Shown piece by piece: positions 32,846 through 39,393 of a stretch of 46,910 nt of DNA. A model generated the notes under the pieces. That model was not told the origin of the DNA and did not search any database. It worked only from the letters and a program-made list of their open reading frames with translations. Where the stretch lies: the NCBI RefSeq assembly GCF_017643905.1, contig NZ_JAEPMO010000012.1:1-46910 (forward strand), in the 5' to 3' direction. Numbering within the stretch: the stretch's first letter is position 1; every line of letters starts with the position of its first letter. The position numbers were made by a program, and so were the translations under genes. This stretch comes from Marivita sp. (GTDB taxonomy: Bacteria; Pseudomonadota; Alphaproteobacteria; Rhodobacterales; Rhodobacteraceae).

Positions 32846-33778
32846 ATGAAGATCGTGCGGGATTATCAATTCATTGCCGAGGCCGACAAGGGCGCAACCG
32901 TGGCCATCGGCAATTTCGACGGCGTGCATTCCGGCCATCAGGCCGTGATCCAGCTTGCCCGCGACGCGATGCCCGCAGCGCCTTTGGGCGTCCTCACGTT
33001 CGAGCCGCATCCGCGCGAATACTTCGCCCCGGATGCCCCCCCCTTCCGGCTGATGAACGCCACCGCGCGCGCGACGCGCCTGCGCAAGCTGGGGGTCGAG
33101 ATTCTCTATGAACTCAACTTCAACAGCCAGTTGGCCGCCCTGACGCCCGAAGGTTTCGCTGCGAACGTGATTTCCGACGGCCTCGGACTGCGTCATGTCG
33201 TGGTCGGGGCGGATTTCTGTTTCGGCAAGGGCCGCAAAGGCACTGTCGATGATCTGCGCCGGTTTGGTGCCCAGATGGGTTTCGGCGTCACGGTGGCAGA
33301 GCTTGTCACCGCCGAGGCCGGTGCCGTGTCCTCGACCGCCATCCGCACGGCCCTGTCTGACGGCAATCCGCGTCTGGCCGCCGACATGCTGGGCCATTGG
33401 CACCGTATCGAAGGCGAAGTGATCGGCGGCGAACAACGCGGGCGCGAACTGGGCTATCCCACCGCCAATATGTCCATCGACGGGCTGCACCCACCAAGGT
33501 TCGGGGTCTATGCCGTCTTGGTCGATGTGCTCGACGGGCCGCATGCCGGATCCTACCATGGCGCCGCGTCCATCGGTGTGCGTCCGATGTTCGGCGAGAA
33601 CCGCGCAAACCTTGAGACCTTCATTTTCGACTTCACCGGCGATCTTTACGGCGCAACGGTCTCGGTCGCTTTGATAGATTTCCTGCGACCCGAATTGAAG
33701 TTCGACAGCCTTGAGGCGCTCATCACGCAGATGGATGCCGACTGCGCCCAGGCGCGCGCGATCCTGACCGCGCTATGA
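32846..33778 (+). CDS. ribF: Bifunctional riboflavin kinase/FAD synthetase
   Basis: 310 residues. N-terminal FMN adenylyltransferase: ATVAIGNFDGVHSGHQAVI (nucleotidyltransferase motif), FEPHPREYF, VVGADFCFGKGRKG and VSSTAIRTALSDG. C-terminal riboflavin kinase (from about 185): GEVIGGEQRGRELGYPTANM and GVYAVLVDV, GAASIGVRPMFGEN, FIFDFTGDLYG. It converts riboflavin to FMN and then FAD. ATG 32846 matches the normal family start; 12 codons upstream lie in hairpin sequence. It overlaps the YcgN gene by four bases. Confidence 0.96.
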   Translation: MKIVRDYQFIAEADKGATVAIGNFDGVHSGHQAVIQLARDAMPAAPLGVLTFEPHPREYFAPDAPPFRLMNATARATRLRKLGVEILYELNFNSQLAALTPEGFAANVISDGLGLRHVVVGADFCFGKGRKGTVDDLRRFGAQMGFGVTVAELVTAEAGAVSSTAIRTALSDGNPRLAADMLGHWHRIEGEVIGGEQRGRELGYPTANMSIDGLHPPRFGVYAVLVDVLDGPHAGSYHGAASIGVRPMFGENRANLETFIFDFTGDLYGATVSVALIDFLRPELKFDSLEALITQMDADCAQARAILTAL

Positions 33779-34248
33779 GCACCGACCCGATTGATCGCAC
33801 AGGACTTGCCCCCCGGTTCTGGGAACGCAAGGCGCTCACCGATCTGAATCCGCAGGAATGGGAAGCGCTGTGCGATGGCTGTGGCAAATGCTGCCTCAAC
33901 AAGCTTGAGGACGAAGACACCGGCCATGTGGAGCTGACCCGCGTCGCCTGTCGGTTGTTCGACGACACCACCTGCCGCTGTGCGCAATATGACATCCGCC
34001 ACCAGTTCGTGCCGGAATGTATCGTGCTGAAGCCATCAAATATCGATGACCACGCCTACTGGATGCCCAAGACCTGCGCCTATCGGCTGCTGTGGGAGGG
34101 AAAGCCGCTTTACGACTGGCACCCTCTGATCTCGGGCACGCCAGACACCGTTCACGACGCCGGCGTTTCGATGCGAAACCGCACCGTGGCCGAATTCGAA
34201 GTTGATGAAGACGATTGGGAAGACCACATCATAGAGGAGCCGATCTGA
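33775..34248 (+). CDS. YcgN family cysteine-cluster protein (UPF0260)
   Basis: 157 residues. Cysteine pattern of UPF0260/YcgN: CDGCGKCCLNKLEDEDTG, VACRLFDDTTCRCAQY and PECIVL, with KTCAYRLLWEGKPLYDWHPL later. The spaced cysteines suggest binding of an iron-sulfur cluster or zinc, as proposed for the CxxCxxCC family; function is unknown. It overlaps ribF upstream (ATGA) and the threonine aldolase gene downstream (TGATG). Confidence 0.92.
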   Translation: MSTDPIDRTGLAPRFWERKALTDLNPQEWEALCDGCGKCCLNKLEDEDTGHVELTRVACRLFDDTTCRCAQYDIRHQFVPECIVLKPSNIDDHAYWMPKTCAYRLLWEGKPLYDWHPLISGTPDTVHDAGVSMRNRTVAEFEVDEDDWEDHIIEEPI

Positions 34249-35297
34249 TGTTTTTTGCCTCCGACAACAGCGGGCCCGTGCCACAGGCCGTTCTGGACGT
34301 TCTGGCCGAGGTCAACCAGGGCCACATGATGGGGTACGGTGCCGATCCGATGATGGACGAGGTGCGCCAGCGCATCCGCGATCTGTTCGAAGCGCCCGAC
34401 GCGGCGGTGTACCTCGCTGCCACAGGAACCGCGGCCAATGCACTTGCGCTGGCCACGCTGGTGGAACCGTTCGACACGGTGTTCTGCACCCCGATGGCCC
34501 ACATCGAGGAAGACGAATGCAACGCGCCCGAGTTCTACACGGGTGGTGCAAAGCTGACGCTGGTGCAGGGGTCGGACCGGATGACGCCGGACGCGCTGAC
34601 CCGCGCAATCGAGAGCCAGGGCAATCGCGGTGTGCATGGTCCGCGCCGGGCGGCGGTGTCGATCACGCAGGTCACCGAGATGGGGAACGTCTATACATTG
34701 GCCGAGCTGAAAGCGCTGTGCGACATCGCGAAATCTTATGGCCTGCCGGTTCATCTGGACGGCGCGCGGTTCGCAAATGCGGCGGTGGCCTTGGGCTGTA
34801 CCCCGGCCGAGATGTCGTGGAAGCTGGGCGTTGACGTTGCTGTGTTCGGTGGCACGAAGAACGGCCTGATGGGGGTCGAGGCGGTGGTGTTCTTCGACCC
34901 GAGCAAAGCCTTGGAATTCGAGCTGCGTCGCAAACGGGGCGGGCACCTGTTTTCCAAGCACCGCTACCTGTCGGCGCAGATGGCCGCGTATCTGCGGAAT
35001 GACCTATGGAAAGACCTTGCGCAAAAGGCCAATGCCAAGACAGCGCATCTGCTGGACGGTCTACGCAAACGCAATGACGTTGAAATCGTGAATGATGTCA
35101 CCGCCAACATGATCTTTTTCCGCGCTCCCCGCGCGTTGCATCAGACGCTCCAGAAAAGCGGTGCGCGGTATCACCTGTCTGGCGGCGATCTGAATGATGG
35201 GCCTGCGGACGGGGTGTTGACCGGTCGGCTTGTCTGCGACTGGTCGCTGCCCGACACTGAAATCGACCGCTTTGTTTCGTTGCTGAACACGGCATAA
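34248..35297 (+). CDS. ltaE: Low-specificity L-threonine aldolase
   Basis: 349-residue fold-type I PLP enzyme. It splits L-threonine or L-allo-threonine into glycine and acetaldehyde. Seen: FASDNSGPVPQAVLDVL at the start, ATGTAANALALATL, HIEEDECNAPEFYTGGAKL, the cofactor aspartate in VHLDGARFANAAVALG and the Schiff-base lysine in FGGTKNGLMGVEAVVF (about residue 205). ATG 34248 overlaps the previous stop. A good terminator follows. Confidence 0.93.
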   Translation: MFFASDNSGPVPQAVLDVLAEVNQGHMMGYGADPMMDEVRQRIRDLFEAPDAAVYLAATGTAANALALATLVEPFDTVFCTPMAHIEEDECNAPEFYTGGAKLTLVQGSDRMTPDALTRAIESQGNRGVHGPRRAAVSITQVTEMGNVYTLAELKALCDIAKSYGLPVHLDGARFANAAVALGCTPAEMSWKLGVDVAVFGGTKNGLMGVEAVVFFDPSKALEFELRRKRGGHLFSKHRYLSAQMAAYLRNDLWKDLAQKANAKTAHLLDGLRKRNDVEIVNDVTANMIFFRAPRALHQTLQKSGARYHLSGGDLNDGPADGVLTGRLVCDWSLPDTEIDRFVSLLNTA

Positions 35298-35301
35298 GAA
35301 A

Positions 35302-35325
35302 AGGGCTCCCACTTGGGAGCCCTTA
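35302..35325. terminator. Terminator between the threonine aldolase gene and hspQ
   Basis: Perfect 10-bp hairpin AAGGGCTCCC/GGGAGCCCTT with loop ACTT, bounded by A-rich and T-containing flanks. It can act for both convergent genes. Confidence 0.85.
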
Positions 35326-35358
35326 CTTGTTAATCGTGGCAAACTAGAGAGAGATCGT

Positions 35359-35685
35359 TCAGTTGTACTGGAATTGCAGCTCGTAGCTGCCATCCTCGAA
35401 TGCACCGAAAAGGTCGGGCACGTCGGGATGTTCGACAGGTTCACCCGAATAGTCAGCGATCAGGTTCTGTTCCGAGACATACGCGACGTAGAAGCTTTGT
35501 TCATTCTCTGCGAGCAGATGGTAGAACGGCTGCTTTTTCGCAGGGCGGCTGTCCTCTGGAATGGCCTCGTACCATTCTTCGGTGTTGTTGAATTCCGGGT
35601 CCACATCAAACACCACGCCCCGAAACGGGTGGCGGCGGTGGCGAACGACTTGGCCGATGTTATATTTTGCGCGTTGCTTGATCAT
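35359..35685 (-). CDS. hspQ: Heat shock protein HspQ (YccV family)
   Basis: 108 residues. The HspQ/YccV fold is seen in KYNIGQVVRHRRHPFRGVVFDVDPEFNNTEEWY (start of the family), QPFYHLLAENE and YVAYVSEQNLI. In E. coli HspQ binds hemimethylated DNA and enhances substrate delivery to Lon protease. ATG 35685 (MIKQRAKYNIG) is the family start; 33 codons upstream are non-conserved. The promoter region contains TTGACAAATTGTCCAA, a short imperfect palindrome; no clear heat-shock promoter was found. Confidence 0.93.
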   Translation of the reverse strand: MIKQRAKYNIGQVVRHRRHPFRGVVFDVDPEFNNTEEWYEAIPEDSRPAKKQPFYHLLAENEQSFYVAYVSEQNLIADYSGEPVEHPDVPDLFGAFEDGSYELQFQYN

Positions 35686-35913
35686 GAGTCCTGTCCGTTG
35701 CCACATACCTGCCTGATTTTTGACAAATTGTCCAATTCTCGAGGCGTTTTTTCTGGAAACAGTCTGTGATGCATTTCGACACAAGACTTTTTCGTGTCAT
35801 GGCAAGGGTTTGCCGGTCCCAGCAATTGTGATTTCCCCTACGGCCCCTTTGCGATAGACTGCAGGAAATCCGAAAGGCGGAGCAACCGCCATCGAGCAAT
35901 AAGCGAGAGGCCC

Positions 35914-36504
35914 ATGAGCAGATTCTTTCGCGCCTTTGTGATTGTCCTGTTGGCGGCCTCATGCGGAGGCGGCGGCGGCACATCGGCGCCCCGTAACCTC
36001 GACGATGCCTGTTCCATTCTGCAACAGCGCCCCGGATACCTGCGCGCCTTCCGCGCGGCAGAGCGGAAATGGGGCGTGCCGGTGCATGTGCAAATGGCGT
36101 CGATGTATCAGGAGAGCAAGTTCAAGTCGGACGCGCGGACGCCGTTCCGCTACACTCTGGGTGTGATCCCGATGGGCCGACAAAGCTCGGCCTTCGGCTA
36201 CAGTCAGGCGTTGAACGGCACGTGGGAAGAATACCAGCAGGACCAGCGCAAGTTCCGCGCGAAACGCAACGACATCAACGATGCTGCGGATTTCATGGGG
36301 TGGTACATGTCGGAATCCAACCGCCGCCTTGGCATTTCTCTCGCTGATGCGCGCAACCAATATCTGGCCTACCACGAAGGCCGTACGGGCTTTGCGCGTG
36401 GAACTTACAACAGCAAGGCATGGCTGTTGCGGGTCGCGGACGAGGTCGCGGTGCGGTCGGTAACCTACCAAGGTCAGCTGGCGCGCTGCCCGGTCCGCAG
36501 ATAG
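35914..36504 (+). CDS. Lipoprotein with lytic transglycosylase-like (SLT) domain
   Basis: 196 residues. The N-terminus is a lipoprotein signal (FFRAFVIVLLAASC), with Cys17 as the lipidated residue followed by a glycine run. Residues 40-190 resemble the goose-lysozyme/SLT fold: VPVHVQMASMYQESKFKSDA, where the Glu of QES is the expected catalytic acid, then SSAFGYSQALNGTWEEYQ and YLAYHEGRTGFARG. It should cleave peptidoglycan glycan strands from the outer membrane. GCGAGAGG precedes ATG 35914. It stands alone; a parS-like palindrome follows. Confidence 0.82.
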   Translation: MSRFFRAFVIVLLAASCGGGGGTSAPRNLDDACSILQQRPGYLRAFRAAERKWGVPVHVQMASMYQESKFKSDARTPFRYTLGVIPMGRQSSAFGYSQALNGTWEEYQQDQRKFRAKRNDINDAADFMGWYMSESNRRLGISLADARNQYLAYHEGRTGFARGTYNSKAWLLRVADEVAVRSVTYQGQLARCPVRR

Positions 36505-36521
36505 GTCCGGAACGGCCCTGA

Positions 36522-36539
36522 TGTTTCGCGCGCGAAACA
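36522..36539. repeat. 18-bp perfect palindrome with parS-like arms
   Basis: TGTTTCGCGCGCGAAACA. The outer six bases on each side equal those of the ParB site parS (TGTTTCACGTGAAACA), but the centre is GCGCGC instead of ACGT, so the arms are two bases further apart. It lies 18 bases after the transglycosylase stop. It may be a variant chromosome-partition site or just a transcript-end hairpin. Confidence 0.5.
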
Positions 36540-36593
36540 ATGGGACAAGAACGCTGACCCATTAACCTTTTGTTAACAATCGAGACCCTCCCT

Positions 36594-37808
36594 CTAAGGG
36601 ACGGGATAGGCCCTCTCCAGAACCTGCATGGCCCGCGCCAGAACTTCGCTGTCGGAAAGACTGGCGAGGTCGCGCGCGGCTCCGGCACCGTTGAACCCAA
36701 GCAGCAGCGGCGCGTCCAGCAGCGGCGCGAGATTGAGCCATTGATTGAATTGCCCCGGTGGCAATCCGGTCTCGGGCGTCAGGATCCAGGTTGCATCCGC
36801 ATCCCAGAACACGTCATCGAACCGTAGATAAAGCTTGTCCAAAAGGCCAAAGCCAAGGCGGCGGATCGCGATCTGCTTGTCTTCGGGCAATGCGGGGGAA
36901 AAGGCGATGCGCTCTGCCTTGAGCACCCCCAGCGGAACGGTGATAATCACTGCATCGAACTGGCCCAGATCATCTTGGGCGGAGGCCAGATGCACGCCAT
37001 CATCCCTGAGTGTGACCTGCCGCACCTCGGTGCCAAGCCGGATGTCGAGCGACTGCTCAGGCATACCGAGGATCTGCGCATAGCCGTCCGGGAAGAGCAG
37101 GTCTTCGCCACCATAGTCGGGATCGTCCGCGTAGGCGTCCCAGTTGATGTCAGTCGTACTGGCGCCGTAGTCCTGCTGGATCGTCACCACGTCCTCGAAC
37201 CAGTCCGGCATGTCGCGGTCGCGCAACCGACGACCCGCCGCGCCGCGCAGGACATAATCGTCATAGGTGACGACGCTGCGCATGCCACGCTCTGCCGCCA
37301 GTGCAACGAGCGGGTTGCCGTCGTCGCCATGCAGCCAGCTTGCCCCCAGATCGAGAGGCAGACCCAGGCTGGGGTCGGTCCAGATACGCCCGCCAACGCG
37401 GTCGCGGGCCTCGAACAGGATCACGCGGACGCCCTTGGCGGTGAGGCGGCGCGCGGCGGTCAGGCCACTGATCCCGGCTCCGATGATGGCGACTGTTTCG
37501 GCACCTGTGTCGGCGACGCTCTCTGCCACGTCGAGACCGGTTTCATAGGCGGCGTGAACCGTGCTGTTGTAGCCGGGATGTGTGGCCTCTCCGGCGAAGA
37601 AAAGATGGGGTCCGACAGGGCGGGACAGCGCGGTCACATCGGCGCGGGATGCGGTCTGCGCGATGTAGGAATAGGACCCGAGGCTGAAGGGATCGCGGCT
37701 CCAGTTGGTGCGCAGGTAGCCGGTGAGGGATCGCGCGCCTTGCGCCGCTGAAACGCGGGGCATCAGAAGGCTGGTTGCAGCAAGGGCAAGGATCTGTCGG
37801 CGACGCAT
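36594..37808 (-). CDS. Circularly permuted flavin amine oxidase, exported
   Basis: 404 residues of the MAO/polyamine oxidase/LSD1 class, but in permuted order. Residues 1-23 form a twin-arginine-type signal (MRRRQILALAAT...SAAQG). Residues 29-97 are what normally ends the enzyme: TNWSRDPFSLGSYSY (34-48), HLFFAGEAT (68-76) and STVHAAYETG (82-91). A short linker follows. Residues 105-404 are the normal beginning and middle: FAD motif AIIGAGISGL (107-116), EARDRVGGRIW (133-143), LDLGASWLHG (152-161), VPLGVLK (291-297) and GFGLLDKLYLRF with Lys325 at the usual catalytic lysine position. The protein stops at ERAYPVP, exactly where the missing C-terminal part would follow. All elements are present once, so the fold could close normally. 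Confidence 0.9.
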   Translation of the reverse strand: MRRRQILALAATSLLMPRVSAAQGARSLTGYLRTNWSRDPFSLGSYSYIAQTASRADVTALSRPVGPHLFFAGEATHPGYNSTVHAAYETGLDVAESVADTGAETVAIIGAGISGLTAARRLTAKGVRVILFEARDRVGGRIWTDPSLGLPLDLGASWLHGDDGNPLVALAAERGMRSVVTYDDYVLRGAAGRRLRDRDMPDWFEDVVTIQQDYGASTTDINWDAYADDPDYGGEDLLFPDGYAQILGMPEQSLDIRLGTEVRQVTLRDDGVHLASAQDDLGQFDAVIITVPLGVLKAERIAFSPALPEDKQIAIRRLGFGLLDKLYLRFDDVFWDADATWILTPETGLPPGQFNQWLNLAPLLDAPLLLGFNGAGAARDLASLSDSEVLARAMQVLERAYPVP

Positions 37809-37832
37809 AGGCGCAGCATTGGAGCGGAGCTG

Positions 37833-37873
37833 CGTTTGCGTCAACGCAAACGTGCGATGCGTCGCCGCATCGC
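37833..37873. repeat. Two hairpins in the divergent promoter region
   Basis: CGTTTGCGT-CA-ACGCAAACG (37833-37852) and GCGATGCG-TCGC-CGCATCGC (37854-37873), both perfect. The first 16 bases recur inverted at 46356-46371, and GCGATGCGT recurs at 46352-46360, marking a dispersed intergenic element. Their presence also argues against starting the amine oxidase gene upstream of 37808. Confidence 0.65.
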
Positions 37874-37985
37874 GCGCGGTGCAGGGCCCACTTTGTCCCG
37901 AGGGCTGCACGCAAGCGACCCATTCCAGCCATTTTGCATCGGTACAGTCTGGGCCAAACGCACTGTGCTCAGGAGCGCCTCAACG

Positions 37986-38654
37986 ATGTTCGATGATGGC
38001 ACCAAGATCGGGGTTTTTGCCATTGTGATGGCAGCGTGGGTCTTTGGCTTGAGCGCAGACAAACTTGAGCCGCCTGCCGATCTGGCGACCGCCGTCGATC
38101 ACTCCCAGCTTCCGCCTCTGCCGCTGAAAGCGGCACCGGACGGGTCTCCGGCACAGGCTCGTGTCCCGGGGATACAGGTCGCGCTTAGCCATGGGTTTGG
38201 GGCCAAGTTGCTGGCCAGCTATGTGCTCGAGGGGCGTGTCGTGACCCGTCGTGAATATCGCAATGATCTGACCAGCCCGATCTCTCCGCTTGATCTTGGC
38301 ATCGTGTGGGGTGATCTCGCCCCGTCCGATGCCACCAATGGCTTCGAGTTCCGAACCATGCATCGCGCGATTTGGTTCAATCCACCCAAAGGCGTCGACT
38401 TGCCACGGCAGTGGGACGATCAGATCACCAACAACCATCTCATCCCGGCGACACCGGCAGTGAATGATGTTTTGATGGCGATTGGCATCGGGTCACATGT
38501 CAGGATCCGCGGGTATCTTGTGTCCGTCACGGGAGACCAGATCAGACCATGGCGTTCCTCGACACGCCGTGACGATGGTTCGCTCGTCGGAGGTTGCGAA
38601 ATCATCCTCGTGACCTCGGTCGAGGTTTTGACCAAGTATGAAACAACGACCTAG
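37986..38654 (+). CDS. Uncharacterised exported or membrane-anchored protein
   Basis: 222 residues. One N-terminal hydrophobic segment (IGVFAIVMAAWVFGLSA) acts as signal or anchor; the rest is soluble and probably periplasmic. Segments ISPLDLGIVWGDLAPSD, NNHLIPATPAVNDVL, HVRIRGYLVSVTG and WRSSTRRDDG followed by CEIILVTSVEVL resemble an unnamed family I recall in various proteobacteria, with no known role. ATG 37986 is chosen as the start of the hydrophobic segment. The 50 codons upstream cross hairpin repeats. Divergent from the amine oxidase gene. Confidence 0.75.
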   Translation: MFDDGTKIGVFAIVMAAWVFGLSADKLEPPADLATAVDHSQLPPLPLKAAPDGSPAQARVPGIQVALSHGFGAKLLASYVLEGRVVTRREYRNDLTSPISPLDLGIVWGDLAPSDATNGFEFRTMHRAIWFNPPKGVDLPRQWDDQITNNHLIPATPAVNDVLMAIGIGSHVRIRGYLVSVTGDQIRPWRSSTRRDDGSLVGGCEIILVTSVEVLTKYETTT

Positions 38655-38662
38655 ACGGATGG

Positions 38663-38684
38663 TCGGTCCGGTCCCGGACCGACA
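38663..38684. terminator. Convergent-gene hairpin before lolA
   Basis: GTCGGTCCGG and CCGGACCGAC form a perfect 10-bp inverted repeat separated by two bases. It lies in the 39-base gap between converging genes. No T-tract, so Rho-independent ending is uncertain. Confidence 0.5.
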
Positions 38685-38693
38685 GAACCCGTC

Positions 38694-39290
38694 TTATTGG
38701 TTGGCACGGCGCTCCCGTTCGACATTGAACAGGCTGTTGGCCAGTTGTTTGCGCTCCAGCGCCCCAAGAATGACCGTCGTCTGACCGCCGCCGTCATCGG
38801 TGATGATCCATTGGCGCAGCTCGACGGGGCTGTCCGTGAACTTCAGCTGGATACTGCCATATTCCGGGTTTTCCGGGTCTTGCGCGGTCACAGTCGTGGC
38901 GGTGCCGTCATAGCCATGCGCCACGACCATATTGGCGCGGCTGAGGTCGACATTGCGGGCAAGGATCAGGGCCAGCGGTGTGCGGTCCAGCGGATAGGTT
39001 TCCGGATCGCCCCCCAGCTTGCGGTCGAAGACGAAGACCGCGCCATTGTTGGCCATCACCAATGCCTGTTCCGGAGGATTGTATTCGAACCGCATCTTGC
39101 CGGGGCGGCGCATATAGAGCGTCCCCGTCGAAATGGTCCCGTCCCCATTGATCTGGGTGAAAGTCGCCTCGGCGCTGGTGAGCTGGTTGAGATAGTTGGA
39201 CAGCGCGTTCAGCGAAAGCTGCTGCGCGGCGGCAGGCAATGCCCACATCCACGTCAGGGCCGCTAGGAGGGCAAGGAAACGAAGTCGCAT
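38694..39290 (-). CDS. lolA: Outer-membrane lipoprotein carrier protein LolA
   Basis: 198 residues. Sec signal MRLRFLALLAALTWMWALPAAAQ (cut near 22), then the LolA domain: LNALSNYLNQLTSAEATFTQ, GTLYMRRPGKMRFEYNPP, VFDRKLGGDPETYPL and the C-terminal GSIQLKFTD, LRQWIITDDGGGQTTVIL. It carries lipoproteins from LolCDE across the periplasm to the outer membrane. It follows ftsK after about 100 bases with a hairpin between them, the order commonly seen in alphaproteobacteria. Confidence 0.94.
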   Translation of the reverse strand: MRLRFLALLAALTWMWALPAAAQQLSLNALSNYLNQLTSAEATFTQINGDGTISTGTLYMRRPGKMRFEYNPPEQALVMANNGAVFVFDRKLGGDPETYPLDRTPLALILARNVDLSRANMVVAHGYDGTATTVTAQDPENPEYGSIQLKFTDSPVELRQWIITDDGGGQTTVILGALERKQLANSLFNVERERRANQ

Positions 39291-39339
39291 AGAGTCGGGG
39301 TCCTGTCTGCTCGGATCTCTTGACCTCTATATGGCGAAA

Positions 39340-39373
39340 CGGGCGCTGTTATGCGATAGCAGCGCCCGCTTTT
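39340..39373. terminator. Hairpin between ftsK and lolA
   Basis: CGGGCGCTGTTAT and ATAGCAGCGCCCG form a 13-bp stem with one wobble or mismatch and loop GCG. CTTTTG follows on the plus strand and only TTTC on the minus strand, so it is at best a partial terminator for ftsK. Confidence 0.5.
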
Positions 39374-39393
39374 GTGACCGGACCGGCAAGACT

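Noticed and set aside
35720-35735. TTGACAAATTGTCCAA upstream of hspQ as an operator or -35 element
   Set aside because: Palindrome is short and imperfect and no matching -10 or heat-shock consensus was found.
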